From contig NZ_JAEULY010000013.1 of assembly GCF_016793595.1 (NCBI RefSeq), positions 1-64,000 of the forward strand: a stretch of 64,000 nt of DNA, read 5' to 3'. The notes under the pieces are model-generated. The model was not told the origin of the DNA and made no database searches. It saw only the letters and a list, made by a program, of their open reading frames with translations. Shown here piece by piece: positions 40,902 through 50,928 of the stretch (position 1 is its first letter; each line of letters starts with the position of its first letter). The DNA is from Phreatobacter sp. (lineage in GTDB: Bacteria; Pseudomonadota; Alphaproteobacteria; Rhizobiales; Phreatobacteraceae). A program made the position numbers and the translations under genes.

Positions 40902-41474
40902 ATGCCTCAGGTGGTTCTGTCGGTGTTCACCAGTCTCGACGGTTTCTATGCCGGGCCGAACGGCGAGTTCATCCCGCCGGAATGGTCTGATGACATGGAA
41001 GCCTGGGCCGGCGCGGCCATGGCGCAGTCCAGCCATTTCATCTACGGCCGGGTCAATTTCGCCTTCAACAAGGCATTCTGGTCCGAGGCGGAGACCAATC
41101 CGGACAGCCCCGCCGCCGAACACGCCTATGCGAAAGAGATGAACGCCAAGCCGAAAACGGTCTTCTCCCGGACATTGACGGGCGATCCCGGCTGGAACGC
41201 CGTCGTGAGCGACGACCCCGCCGCCCGCGTCGCTGAGTTGAAGGCGAGCGTGGACAAAGACATTTTCATCTTCGGCAGCGGCAATCTCGTGAAGAGCTTC
41301 GTCGCGCTGGACCTGATCGACGAATACCGCATCCTGCTGACGCCGTCCGTCCAGGGCTCGGGCATGAGACTGTTCGGCGACAGCGCGCCGAACCTGCCGC
41401 TGACCCTCGTCGAGGCGCGCGGCCTCGATACCGGCGCCGTGCTGCTGCGCCACCGGCGCAAGCGGGAGGTCTGA
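40902..41474 (+). CDS. DHFR-like (RibD C-terminal domain) reductase
   Basis: 190 residues from ATG 40902, chosen for its strong AAGGAGG ribosome-binding site. RibD_C/DHFR-like fold: VVLSVFTSLDGFYAGPNGEF, FIYGRVNFAF, a nucleotide-contact region KTVFSRTLTG, and FIFGSGNLVKSFVALDLIDEYRI...GMRLFGD. These stand-alone proteins are presumed NAD(P)H-dependent reductases of unknown substrate, common beside HxlR or PadR regulators. Forms an operon with the GST-like gene 4 bp downstream. Confidence 0.87.
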   Translation: MPQVVLSVFTSLDGFYAGPNGEFIPPEWSDDMEAWAGAAMAQSSHFIYGRVNFAFNKAFWSEAETNPDSPAAEHAYAKEMNAKPKTVFSRTLTGDPGWNAVVSDDPAARVAELKASVDKDIFIFGSGNLVKSFVALDLIDEYRILLTPSVQGSGMRLFGDSAPNLPLTLVEARGLDTGAVLLRHRRKREV

Positions 41475-41478
41475 GACG

Positions 41479-42138
41479 ATGAACCTGACATTCTACGGGC
41501 ATCCCTTTTCATCCTACTGCCAGAAGGCGCTGATCGCGCTCTACGAGAACGACACGCCGTTCGACTTCCGCGTCCTCGGTCTCGAAGATCGCGCGGCCGG
41601 CGAGGAACTCGCCGCGCTCTGGCCTATGAAGCGCTTCCCGGTCCTTGTGGATGGCGGCCGGGCCGTCATCGAAAGCAGCATCATCATCGAACACCTGGCG
41701 CTGCATCATCCTGGCCCGGTGCGGCTGATCCCGAACGATCCGAAGGCGGCTCTGGAGGTGCGGTTCCTCGACCGCTTTTTCGACAATTACGTCATGACGC
41801 CACAGCAGAAGCTGGTCTTCGACGTGCTTCGGCTGGAGACGGAGCGCGATGCACGCGGCGTCGCCGACGCCCGGGCGATGCTGGAGGCGGCCTATCGCTG
41901 GCTGGAGAACCACATGGTCGACCGGCAATGGGCAGCCGGGGATGCGTTTACCCTCGCCGACTGCGCGGCGGCACCCGCGCTGTTCTATGCCGACTGGAGC
42001 CATGCCATCGACGACCGCTTTCCGCTCGTGAAGGCCTATCGTGCGCGGCTCAATGCGCGCCCTTCATTCGCGAAGGCGATCGACGGCGGGCGGCCCTATC
42101 GCCACTTCTTCCCGCTGGGAGCGCCGGATCGGGACTGA
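41479..42138 (+). CDS. Glutathione S-transferase-like protein
   Basis: 219 residues. Thioredoxin-like N-domain with the active-site Ser/Cys region FYGHPFSSYCQKALIAL, cis-Pro loop RFPVLVD and glutathione-binding ESSIIIEHL; helical C-domain with FTLADCAAAPALFYADW. Cytoplasmic thiol transferase; substrate unknown. With the reductase and HxlR regulator it looks like an electrophile or redox stress response unit. Its last 43 bp overlap the convergent Nudix gene. Confidence 0.9.
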   Translation: MNLTFYGHPFSSYCQKALIALYENDTPFDFRVLGLEDRAAGEELAALWPMKRFPVLVDGGRAVIESSIIIEHLALHHPGPVRLIPNDPKAALEVRFLDRFFDNYVMTPQQKLVFDVLRLETERDARGVADARAMLEAAYRWLENHMVDRQWAAGDAFTLADCAAAPALFYADWSHAIDDRFPLVKAYRARLNARPSFAKAIDGGRPYRHFFPLGAPDRD

Positions 42139-42551
42139 TCGCCCGTCTGCGTCCACCGGGCCAACGGCAGGACATGGTCACGGCTCAGCGGGGCGAGCGG
42201 CAACGATCGATCGCGCGGGTCGATCCAGACCGCCTCGGCGATTTCCGCAGCGGGGGCGATGGTCGTCGGCGCCCCGACGGCGAAAACATCGGCTTCGACG
42301 CGATGATTCGCCTCATTGGCGGCAGGGGCCGAGAACTGGCCAAGATGGGCGAAGCTCTCCTCGTGCCAGAGACCGCCCAGCTCCTCCGCCAGTTCCCGCG
42401 CCAGCGCCTGCCGTGGAGTCTCGCCGGGCTCAATCTTGCCGCCGGCCTGCATGAAGAACGGGGTCCCTTGCTTGCGGACCACGAGCGTCTGACCCTCATC
42501 GTTTACGATGAGCGCGGCCGCGATGCGAATGACGTGATGAGAATCGTCCAT
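42096..42551 (-). CDS. Nudix hydrolase
   Basis: 151 residues. Complete Nudix box GGKIEPGETPRQALARELAEELG (G-x5-E-x7-R-E-x2-E-E-x-G) near residues 37-60, preceded by the MutT-like strand IRIAAALIVNDEGQTLVVRK. Hydrolyses a nucleoside diphosphate linked to another group; substrate unknown, oxidised nucleotides being possible. The C-terminal 14 codons overlap the GST-like gene on the other strand. Confidence 0.9.
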   Translation of the reverse strand: MDDSHHVIRIAAALIVNDEGQTLVVRKQGTPFFMQAGGKIEPGETPRQALARELAEELGGLWHEESFAHLGQFSAPAANEANHRVEADVFAVGAPTTIAPAAEIAEAVWIDPRDRSLPLAPLSRDHVLPLARWTQTGDQSRSGAPSGKKWR

Positions 42552-42575
42552 GCGGCGGAGACTACTCCGGCCGCC

Positions 42576-42593
42576 ACAGGCCGGCAGGCCTGT
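42576..42593 (-). terminator. Hairpin between the tamB and Nudix genes
   Basis: Perfect 7-bp stem ACAGGCC / GGCCTGT with loop GGCA in the 52-bp gap downstream of tamB on the minus strand. No U tract, so a weak terminator or processing site. Confidence 0.4.
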
Positions 42594-42603
42594 CAGCGCA
42601 TGG

Positions 42604-45600
42604 TCAATACTCGATCTCGGCGCCGATGCCCGCTGCCGCCCGCCCGTCCGCGCCGATCTCGGTCTGGATGCGGATGCGGCGAGTCAGGTCGATGTCGACG
42701 CCCACCGCGCTCGCTTCCGGCTTCGCGCCGGCCCTGACGCCGATGCGGACGCGGTCGTTGATCGCCCGCGATGCGCCGACCGCCGGGCCGCTGGCGCCGG
42801 TGGTCACGTCGAGATTGTCGACGCCCAGCGCCCGGCGCGTCGCCTCGAACGTATCCGGCCCGCCGCGTCCGGACAGGGTGGCGATGGCCTGTGCCAGCTG
42901 CACGGCCTGGAACGGCGACAGGCCCGCTGCGGCGCGCTGGAACAGCAGGCGCGACAGCACCTCGTCCTGCGGCAGCGCGGGGACCGACGATAGGGCGAAT
43001 TCCGGCTGGGTCGCCCGGCCGCTGACCGTCACCGTGGCGGTGACGTCGGTGGCGCGGGTCTCGGCGACGAAATCGAGGTCGGGGATCAGGTCGCCGCCAC
43101 CGAAAGTGACGCGGCCACGGGTGAAGTCGAGCCTTTGGGTCAGCAGCGACAGGCGGCCGCGCCGCAGCTCGAAGGCGCCGTTGGCGCGCATGTCGGCGGT
43201 GGTGCCGGTGAGGCGAAGCTGGCCGCCGAGTTCGGCATCCATGCCCCGGCCGCGGACGAAGACCCGGCCGGGCGCGTCCAGTGTCACGTCCAGCGTCGCG
43301 TTGAAGACCGGCTGCCGGCGGCCGCGGGCGGCCTCGGCACGCTGGCGGGCGATCTGCGCCAGCCTTGCCCGTGTCTGCTCGGGAGCGTTGACATGGCGGG
43401 CGTCGCGCAGCGGCTCGGCGGTGGAGGGCAGGCGGTCGGGGATGCGCACCTCGATGGTCGTGACGTCCATGCGGCCGGAGAGGCGCGGCGCGGTCGCCAG
43501 CGGGCCGGACACTGCGAGGTTCAGGCTCGCGATCATGCTGACGATGTCGCTGGAGACGAGTTCGGCATTGCTGGCCGCGATGCGCAGGTCCGCCGGAAAG
43601 CCGCGGTTCGGATCGGCATTGACCCGGCCCGACACTGAAATCGTCCCGCCGTTCTTGGCGCGGGCAGTCAGCCGTTCGATGGCGATGTCGTTGCCGCGTC
43701 CGGTGACGCGGCCCTCGATGGCGGTCAGCGTCACACCCTGCAACGGGTCGGCGAACGAGCCGCCGGAAAGGGTGGCGGACCCCTGGATGTCGGGGCTGGC
43801 GCGGGTGCCGCGCAGCGCACCGTCAATGGCGACGCGGCCGGCGACACGGCGGCCGGAACCGGCGAGCTGGGCATTGGCGAGCGCCGCGTCCAGCGTGCCG
43901 CGGGCTCGCAGATCGAAGGCCCCTGACGGACCGATGGGCGCGGAACCGCTGATTTCGAGGGCGATGGCGCGTCCGCCGGCGATCTTGGCATCGACGGTCG
44001 CGCGCTGGCCCTGCAACGCACCACGCGCGGTGATGTCGAGGGCCGGCACGCCGGAATTGCGGGTGGCCGGCGCGGAGAGCCCGCGCAGCGTCACCTCGTA
44101 AGGACCCTGCGGTGTCGCAGCCGGGCCGCGCAGGGTGGCGCGGGCGTCGAGCGTGCCGCGAAGCCCCGTTCCCGGCGCGAGGATGTCGAGAGCGGCGAGC
44201 GGCACGCGCCGCGCCGCGACCTGCGCGTCGAGGTCCGCGCCGAGCTTGCCGGACACCTCGACCTCGCCGCCCTGAAGGCCGACGACGAGGCGTTGGGTGC
44301 GGATCGAGGAACCTTCGAGAAGCAACGTCGCGGGCTGGGTCAGGGCAATGCGCGCGCCGGAGCGGGTGGCGCTGAACGAGGCGAGGTCGAGCCGATGCGG
44401 GGTGCCGGGCACGAGTCGGCCTGCTGTCGCCAGCGCGAAGCCGCGCGCATTGGCGGTCAGGTTCAGGTCGGTCGCGCCCGAGGTGCCGCTGGCGCGGAAG
44501 TTGATGCGCTCGATGGTCTCGCCGCCGGCGACGAGCCGGTCCACGGTCGCCTCGCCGTTCAGCACCGGGCGGCCGTAAAGGTCGTCGCCGGACAGATTGG
44601 CGCGCAGGAAATTGAGCCGCGCGGGACCCGCAACGATGCGCTGCGCGTCGCCCTCGACGACGACGCGCTGGCGGCCGTTCGCGGCGTCCGCCGTGATTGC
44701 GGCCCGCAGGCTGCCCGAGAGACGGGTCAGGGTCAGCGGCGACAGGTCGTCGAGATTGCCGGCGGTGATCGCCAGCCTGCCGGTCGCGAGATTGCCGGGC
44801 GCGATCTGGCCCTGCCCCTCGGCCGAAACCGAGCCGAGGCGGAACGACAGCCTTTCCAGCGACCAGATGCCCCCGGAACGCGCCTGTGCGGCCAGGTCCG
44901 CCAGCAGCGGCTTGCCATCGACATCGCCGCTGCCGGTCAGAGCGATGTTTGGCGTGCTTGCCACGGTGCGGGCTGTCAGTGCCAAACGGAGATCGCGGAT
45001 CGGGCGGTTCTGGGCACGCACGTCTGGCGCCGCGACGGTCAGCGACACGTCGGGGTCGAGCGCGTCACCGAAGACGTGAGCGTCGGCGCGCGCCGCGCCG
45101 GCGAGCTGGCCATCGATCTGCCGAAGGTCGGGCAAGCTCAGGTTGGCGCGCAGGTCGAGGCGCCCGTTGCCCATGCCGCCGTTGAGGGTCGCGGCGATGT
45201 GCTGGCCACGCAGGCTTACGGCCTCCAGTGTCATGGCCTCGCGCTGGCGCGTCACCGCGCCGGCCAGAACAAGCTGCCGTCCGGCGAGGCGATCCGCGAC
45301 CGGATGCCCAAGGACGAGTTCGGTGAGACGCCCGTCCAGCACGGCGCGCATCTGCGACACCGAAGGATCGCCCGTCACCACTGCCTCGACGAAGCCGCGT
45401 CCGGCGAGCGGCCGGCCGGCGAGGCGCGACAGCGCCTGCAGGCGGAAAATCTCGGCGCGCACCTGCCCGTCGAGCAGTTTCGCGCCGGTGCGGCCGGTGA
45501 AGGCGAGCTTCAGGTTCGGCGTGGTGGCGGAGAGATCGGAGACGCTGGTGATGGCCTCGTCATCGACGCCGGCGCGCAGGTTTAGCGCGATGCGCTCGCC

Positions 45601-46899
45601 CAGCGCCTCGGAGAGGCCCTCGTCGGCGAGCTTCAGCCCGTCCACGCGGCCGTCCAGCGCGATGCGGTAGCGCTGGTTGCCTTCGGTGACCGGTTCCGCC
45701 GACAGGGTGGCATTCACCGCTCCCAACCGGACGGCGGGGCTTGCGAGACCGCGCAGGTCGAGCCGGCCATCGACGCGGGGCGCCGCGACCGGTCCGCGCG
45801 CCGTCGCATCGAAGACGAGCGTTTCGAGGCGCGTCTCGCCGCGCGCCGTTGCGCCGCCCTCGTTGCGAAGTGCGCGGGCCGTCGCCCGGACATTGATGGT
45901 GCGATCAGCTGTGAGATGGCCGCCGAGCACCAGTTCGGCGAGCTGTGATCCCAGCCGGAAGTTCTCGATGGCGTAGCCGCCGTCGTCGCCGAAGACGAGA
46001 TGACCGTCGATGGTCGTGTCGCCGGCGAAGACCGCGCCGACCGCCGGGGGCAGCAGTTTCTCGATGCGCGAGGTGAGCTTCAGGCCGAGGCGGCGGATCT
46101 GGTTGTCGCGCGAGAGGATCGCGTCGCCCCGTGCATTGATGTCAGTGCCTGCGTCGAACACGATCCGGCCGCGCCAGTCGTCGAGGCGGCCCGCGCCGGC
46201 AAGATCCAGCTTCACCGCCGGCTGTCCGGGAATGTCGGCAATGCGCGCGACGATGCCGCCTGCCGGCTCGTCATGCTGGAGCGACAGGTCGAGCTGCTGC
46301 GTCGACGGAACGAAGGTCAGCTTCAGCGCGGAGAGGCCCGGCTGGTCGAGCCGGCGCACCTCGAAGTTTGCACTCAGCCCTTCGGCCGGCGGACCGAGGG
46401 ATGCAGTGCCGGAAGCCGAGAAACGCGCCGCGACGCCGATGACCGGCTCACCGAGGACGAGTTCGCCGAGCGCCAGTTTGCCGATCTCGACCTTCAGCGG
46501 CAGTTCGGGAAGCAGAGGGCCGTCCGCCGCCGGCGGTGGCGCGTTCGGATCGGGCAAGGGCTTGCGCAGGAATTCGACGCGGCCGATCTCCAGATTTTGG
46601 ATTTCCAGCCGGCGCGACAGCAGGGCGAGGCGACGCCAGACGAGGCGGATCGTGTCGATCCGGAGATAGACGCCCTGCGCATCCGCGACCGTGACGTTTC
46701 GGATCACGGCGTCGGACGACAGCGGGCCGTCGACCGCGCCGATGGAGACCTGCGAGCCCGGCGAGGAGATCATCCGCGAGATGAAACCCGCGAGAACGCC
46801 CTGATCCTCCTGCGCATGCAGCGCGGGGCCGCGCCACAGAAGGCCGAAGCCGATGCCGGCGAGGACAAGGATGAGGAGGGCGTATCGCAGCTTCTTCAT
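42604..46899 (-). CDS. tamB: Translocation and assembly module protein TamB
   Basis: 1431 residues. An N-terminal signal anchor ([22 protein letters not shown]) is followed by more than 1000 residues of repetitive beta-strand sequence (AsmA/TamB-type beta-taco) and a C-terminal DUF490 domain with the characteristic FDFTRGRVTFGGGDLIPDLDF-like stretch, PALPQDEVLSRLLFQ and a terminal aromatic (EIEY). Spans the periplasm from inner membrane to TamA; implicated in outer-membrane protein assembly and lipid transport. Its ATG shares one base with the tamA stop, so the two are made together. Confidence 0.93.
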   Translation of the reverse strand: MKKLRYALLILVLAGIGFGLLWRGPALHAQEDQGVLAGFISRMISSPGSQVSIGAVDGPLSSDAVIRNVTVADAQGVYLRIDTIRLVWRRLALLSRRLEIQNLEIGRVEFLRKPLPDPNAPPPAADGPLLPELPLKVEIGKLALGELVLGEPVIGVAARFSASGTASLGPPAEGLSANFEVRRLDQPGLSALKLTFVPSTQQLDLSLQHDEPAGGIVARIADIPGQPAVKLDLAGAGRLDDWRGRIVFDAGTDINARGDAILSRDNQIRRLGLKLTSRIEKLLPPAVGAVFAGDTTIDGHLVFGDDGGYAIENFRLGSQLAELVLGGHLTADRTINVRATARALRNEGGATARGETRLETLVFDATARGPVAAPRVDGRLDLRGLASPAVRLGAVNATLSAEPVTEGNQRYRIALDGRVDGLKLADEGLSEALGERIALNLRAGVDDEAITSVSDLSATTPNLKLAFTGRTGAKLLDGQVRAEIFRLQALSRLAGRPLAGRGFVEAVVTGDPSVSQMRAVLDGRLTELVLGHPVADRLAGRQLVLAGAVTRQREAMTLEAVSLRGQHIAATLNGGMGNGRLDLRANLSLPDLRQIDGQLAGAARADAHVFGDALDPDVSLTVAAPDVRAQNRPIRDLRLALTARTVASTPNIALTGSGDVDGKPLLADLAAQARSGGIWSLERLSFRLGSVSAEGQGQIAPGNLATGRLAITAGNLDDLSPLTLTRLSGSLRAAITADAANGRQRVVVEGDAQRIVAGPARLNFLRANLSGDDLYGRPVLNGEATVDRLVAGGETIERINFRASGTSGATDLNLTANARGFALATAGRLVPGTPHRLDLASFSATRSGARIALTQPATLLLEGSSIRTQRLVVGLQGGEVEVSGKLGADLDAQVAARRVPLAALDILAPGTGLRGTLDARATLRGPAATPQGPYEVTLRGLSAPATRNSGVPALDITARGALQGQRATVDAKIAGGRAIALEISGSAPIGPSGAFDLRARGTLDAALANAQLAGSGRRVAGRVAIDGALRGTRASPDIQGSATLSGGSFADPLQGVTLTAIEGRVTGRGNDIAIERLTARAKNGGTISVSGRVNADPNRGFPADLRIAASNAELVSSDIVSMIASLNLAVSGPLATAPRLSGRMDVTTIEVRIPDRLPSTAEPLRDARHVNAPEQTRARLAQIARQRAEAARGRRQPVFNATLDVTLDAPGRVFVRGRGMDAELGGQLRLTGTTADMRANGAFELRRGRLSLLTQRLDFTRGRVTFGGGDLIPDLDFVAETRATDVTATVTVSGRATQPEFALSSVPALPQDEVLSRLLFQRAAAGLSPFQAVQLAQAIATLSGRGGPDTFEATRRALGVDNLDVTTGASGPAVGASRAINDRVRIGVRAGAKPEASAVGVDIDLTRRIRIQTEIGADGRAAAGIGAEIEY

Positions 46900-48869
46900 C
46901 AGAACGCCTGCCCGATGCTGACATAGAAGGCCCAGGGCTTCTCGCCCTGGCGGCGCGCGAGCGGCACGGCCACGTCGAACCGGATGGGGCCGACCGCCGT
47001 ATAATAGCGAAGGCCGAGGCCGGCCGCGTAGCGCATCGGGGCCGAGCCGTTCGGGAACGAACCGGAATAGGCCTGGCCCATGTCGAAGAAGGGCACCACT
47101 CCGATCGTGTCGGTGATCTTGATGCGCGCCTCGATCGAGGCCTCGAACAGGCTCATGCCGCCTATGACGTTGCCGAAAGCGTCGCGGGGGCCGAGGCTCT
47201 TGTATTCAAAGCCACGCACCGAGCCGCCGCCACCGGCATAGAAGCGCCGTGCCGCCGGAATGGCCGACAGGGTGCCGCCGAGGATCGAGCCGAAGGCGAC
47301 GCGGCCGGCGAGGATGTAGCGGGCGGCCTCGTCGAGCGAGTAGTAGTAGGACGCCTGCACGCGGCCGATGGCGAAGAACTGCGGCGCATCGCCGAAGCCG
47401 TGATAGGGCGTGAAGGACGCATTGACGCGGATGCCGCGCGTCGGGTCGAGCGGCCGGTCGGTGGTGTCGTAAGTCAGGCCCAGCGGCAGACCGACCAGGC
47501 CGTACTGGAAGCGGCCGAGCGGATCGACGGAACGGCCGACCTCGCCCTCGATGCCGCCGCGCACGGAGAAACTGTCCGAGAAGCGGTGGCGGATGGCGAC
47601 CGTCGCGTTGCCGAGTTCGCTCGTATAGTTCGGCGTCAGTTCGCGCTGGACATAGACATCCGCGAGCAGGTCGTTGCGCGTGCCCCACAGCGCCGGCTTC
47701 AGGAACGAGGCAGACAGGCGTCCGCCGATATCGTTGGGGTCGAAGCCGCGCCGGCTGCTGCCGCCGAAGAAGTTCTGCTGCCCGGTGAAATAGAACAGGT
47801 CCGCGTCGAGGCGCAGTCGTTCCGCGCCGCCGAACAGGTTGCGGTGCATCCAGTAGGCTTTCAGCGCCGGACCGTCGACGGTCGAATAGCGCACAGAGCC
47901 GCCGAGCACGCGCGGCAGGCGTTCGGTCACCTCGACATCGAGCGGCAGGTTGCCGTCGGTGTCGAGCGTCTCGCTCTCGCGGATGCGCGCGCCCCCGAGC
48001 GCCTCGATGCGCGTCACCGAGCGGCGGATGTCGGCAATGGCGCGGCGGGAATAGGGGTCGCCGCGCTGGGCGTAGATGAACGAACGCACGACGGCGGGAT
48101 CGACGTTGCGCGTGCCGGAGACGCCGATGCCGCCGATGCCAGCCTTGGCGCCGGGATCGACGACGAAGGTCAGGTTCACGCTGCGGGTCGCATGGTCGAT
48201 GACCGGCACGCGCCGGCCGACCTTGACGAAGGGATGACTGAGATCGCGGAAATGGTCAGCGAGTTCGGCCGCGGCGGCGAGCACGCTGGCGGTGCGGGCG
48301 GGTTCGCCCGGTTTCAGCGTCACGACACGGGGCGGCAGGACTGCGTGCGAAAAGGGCAGCTGCGAGCGGCCGTCCATGACCTCGACACGGCTGAACCTGT
48401 ACATCGGGCCGGGGATCACCTCGATGCCGACCGGCACGAGGGCGCGCCCGCGAAATCCGTCGAGCCCTGAGCGCAGGCCGCTCACGGTCGGCCGTTCGAT
48501 GGTGAGCGTGTTGCCGCCGACGCGGATGATGACGCGGGCGGCGTAATAGCCCGAGCCCCAGAGGGCATCGACGATGCGCGGCAGGTCCGCCTCGGCGCGG
48601 CGCATCAGCTCGTCGCCGTTCTGGGGCGCCTCGTTGCGCAGGCGGTAGAGGAGGGAGACGTCCCGGACGGCCTGTTCGGCATCCTTGTCGGAGCCAAGGC
48701 CGGTGACCTCGAACTGATAGGCGAGCGCCTGCGCCGTCACGGCCGGTGGCTTTTCGGAGAACCAGCCGAAGGGGTCGAAAGCCCGGGCAGGGCTCGTCGC
48801 GCCGGCGACAAGTGCGCCGACGATCATCCCTATACCGACACGGGAGATTGTCTTCCCGTCAGCCACCAT
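46899..48869 (-). CDS. tamA: Outer-membrane translocation/assembly protein TamA (BamA family)
   Basis: 656 residues from ATG 48869 with a signal peptide ending near SPARA. POTRA-like domains occupy residues ~35-330 ([71 protein letters not shown]). A 16-strand BamA-type barrel follows with the conserved [20 protein letters not shown] lid segment and [13 protein letters not shown], ending in Phe (SIGQAF), the BAM signal. Upstream open-frame residues are discarded as they precede the signal. Partner of TamB. Confidence 0.93.
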   Translation of the reverse strand: MVADGKTISRVGIGMIVGALVAGATSPARAFDPFGWFSEKPPAVTAQALAYQFEVTGLGSDKDAEQAVRDVSLLYRLRNEAPQNGDELMRRAEADLPRIVDALWGSGYYAARVIIRVGGNTLTIERPTVSGLRSGLDGFRGRALVPVGIEVIPGPMYRFSRVEVMDGRSQLPFSHAVLPPRVVTLKPGEPARTASVLAAAAELADHFRDLSHPFVKVGRRVPVIDHATRSVNLTFVVDPGAKAGIGGIGVSGTRNVDPAVVRSFIYAQRGDPYSRRAIADIRRSVTRIEALGGARIRESETLDTDGNLPLDVEVTERLPRVLGGSVRYSTVDGPALKAYWMHRNLFGGAERLRLDADLFYFTGQQNFFGGSSRRGFDPNDIGGRLSASFLKPALWGTRNDLLADVYVQRELTPNYTSELGNATVAIRHRFSDSFSVRGGIEGEVGRSVDPLGRFQYGLVGLPLGLTYDTTDRPLDPTRGIRVNASFTPYHGFGDAPQFFAIGRVQASYYYSLDEAARYILAGRVAFGSILGGTLSAIPAARRFYAGGGGSVRGFEYKSLGPRDAFGNVIGGMSLFEASIEARIKITDTIGVVPFFDMGQAYSGSFPNGSAPMRYAAGLGLRYYTAVGPIRFDVAVPLARRQGEKPWAFYVSIGQAF

Positions 48870-49071
48870 TCCCGACCTTTCGGACGCAATACGAGGACGA
48901 AACCCGGAGAAAACGAGGCAACAGGCCGATATCGCGAGGCTCCATCCTGCCGGCACATTAGCCGGACAGGGCACCGCTCGTCGACCTTACCACCGGAGGG
49001 GCGGACGCCCCGGAACACTGTTGCCAACCACCCCCTCCCTGCGGGCGGGTCAAGCCTCTATGTTCCGCACC

Positions 49072-49998
49072 ATGACTAGCATCATTAAGGTTTCCAAACT
49101 CTCAAAGCGCTACGCCACCGGCTTCTCGGCGCTGAAGGATGTCAGCCTCGACATCCGCAAGGGCGAGATCTTCGCGCTGCTCGGCCCGAACGGGGCGGGC
49201 AAGACGACGCTGATCTCGACCATCTGCGGCATCGTCCGCCCAACGGAAGGGCAGATCACCGTCGGCGGGCACGACATCATCCGCGACTACCGCGCGGCGC
49301 GCTCGATGATCGGGCTGGTGCCGCAGGAGCTGACCACCGATTCGTTCGAATCGGTCTGGGCCACCACGTCCTTCTCGCGCGGCCTGTTCGGCAAGGGCCC
49401 GAAGCCCGCGCTGATCGAGCGAATCCTGAAAGATCTGTCGCTGTGGGACAAGAAGGACGCCAAGATCATGACGCTCTCGGGCGGTATGAAGCGGCGCGTC
49501 ATGATCGCCAAGGCGCTGTCGCACGAGCCGGACATCCTGTTCCTCGACGAGCCGACCGCAGGCGTCGATGTCGAGTTGCGCCGCGACATGTGGCAGCTCG
49601 TGCGCCGTCTTCGCGACGAGGGCGCGACCATCATCCTGACGACGCACTACATCGAGGAGGCGCAGGAGATGGCCGACCGGGTCGGCGTCATCTCGAAGGG
49701 CGAGATCATCCTGGTCGAGGACAAGGCCGAGCTGATGCGCAAGCTCGGGCGCAAGCAGCTCACCATCCAGCTCCAGTCGAAGCTCGATGTTATTCCGGAT
49801 GCGCTTTCGGCCTACGGGCTGGAACTGGCCGGCGAGGGCGCCGAGCTCGTCTACACCTACGACACGCAGGCCGAGCGCACCGGCATCACCGCCCTCCTTC
49901 AGGCGCTGGCCGAGGCCGGCATCCGCCTGAGGGACCTCCAGACGCGGCAGAGTTCGCTGGAGGACATTTTCGTCACGCTCGTCAGCGACAGGCATTGA
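49072..49998 (+). CDS. ABC-2-type transporter ATPase (YadG-like)
   Basis: 308 residues from ATG 49072, the usual family start ([24 protein letters not shown]); in-frame starts at 49060 and 49021 (TTG) are alternatives. Walker [11 protein letters not shown], YadG-typical [16 protein letters not shown], signature [15 protein letters not shown], Walker [13 protein letters not shown], switch His [14 protein letters not shown], and a C-terminal accessory domain. Partner of the permease 7 bp downstream. Export of an unknown substrate is predicted. Divergent from tamA across about 200 bp. Confidence 0.92.
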   Translation: MTSIIKVSKLSKRYATGFSALKDVSLDIRKGEIFALLGPNGAGKTTLISTICGIVRPTEGQITVGGHDIIRDYRAARSMIGLVPQELTTDSFESVWATTSFSRGLFGKGPKPALIERILKDLSLWDKKDAKIMTLSGGMKRRVMIAKALSHEPDILFLDEPTAGVDVELRRDMWQLVRRLRDEGATIILTTHYIEEAQEMADRVGVISKGEIILVEDKAELMRKLGRKQLTIQLQSKLDVIPDALSAYGLELAGEGAELVYTYDTQAERTGITALLQALAEAGIRLRDLQTRQSSLEDIFVTLVSDRH

Positions 49999-50005
49999 GG
50001 CGGCC

Positions 50006-50767
50006 ATGAACTTCCACGCGATCAAGGCCATCTACCTGTTCGAGATGGCGCGCACCTGGCGCACGCTCTGGCAGAGCATCGTGTCGCCGGTGATCTCCAC
50101 CTCGCTCTATTTCGTCGTGTTCGGCGCGGCCATCGGCTCGCGGATGACCGAGATCGGCGGCGTGCCCTATGGCGCCTTCATCGTGCCGGGACTGATCATG
50201 CTGTCGCTGCTGACGCAGAGCATCTCGAACGCCTCGTTCGGCATCTACTTCCCGCGCTTCGTCGGCACGATCTACGAGGTGCTGTCAGCGCCGGTCTCGC
50301 ATTTCGAGATCGTCACGGCCTATGTCGGTGCTGCCGCCACCAAGTCGATCATTCTCGGCCTGATCATCCTTGCTACCGCTGGCCTGTTTGTGCCGCTGAG
50401 GATCGAGCACCCGGTCTGGATGCTGGCCTTCCTGGTGCTGACCGCCGTGACCTTCAGCCTGTTCGGCTTCATCATCGGCATCTGGGCCGGCAATTTCGAG
50501 CAGCTGCAGTTCGTGCCGATGCTGGTGGTGACGCCGCTGACCTTCCTTGGCGGCAGCTTCTATTCGATCGATATGCTGCCGCCCTTCTGGCAGACGGTCA
50601 GCCTGTTCAATCCGGTCGTCTATCTCGTCAGCGGTTTCCGCTGGAGCTTCTACGGCGTCGCGGACGTGAGCATCGGGGTCAGCCTCGCCATGACGCTGGT
50701 CTTCCTGGCACTCTGCCTCGCGATCACCGAATGGATTTTCCGCACCGGCTATCGCCTGAAGAACTGA
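50006..50767 (+). CDS. ABC-2-type transporter permease (YadH-like)
   Basis: 253 residues with six hydrophobic segments and the family motif [51 protein letters not shown], and the late [35 protein letters not shown] segment of ABC-2 permeases. Inner membrane; dimerises with the YadG-like ATPase. A small hairpin (GCTTTCG/CGAAAGC, 50775-50793) follows the stop. Confidence 0.92.
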   Translation: MNFHAIKAIYLFEMARTWRTLWQSIVSPVISTSLYFVVFGAAIGSRMTEIGGVPYGAFIVPGLIMLSLLTQSISNASFGIYFPRFVGTIYEVLSAPVSHFEIVTAYVGAAATKSIILGLIILATAGLFVPLRIEHPVWMLAFLVLTAVTFSLFGFIIGIWAGNFEQLQFVPMLVVTPLTFLGGSFYSIDMLPPFWQTVSLFNPVVYLVSGFRWSFYGVADVSIGVSLAMTLVFLALCLAITEWIFRTGYRLKN

Positions 50768-50928
50768 CCGGACAGCTTTCGTGACGCGAAAGCCGGCCGA
50801 AGCCGCACGATTGTACCGCCCGCCGCGATTCCGCCATTGCCGTGAAACATGGCGACGGTGATAACGGTGCGGGCCGGAAACAGACGGCCGATAGGCAGGC
50901 ACCTTCGTTCAAGGCTTCGGAGCTGACG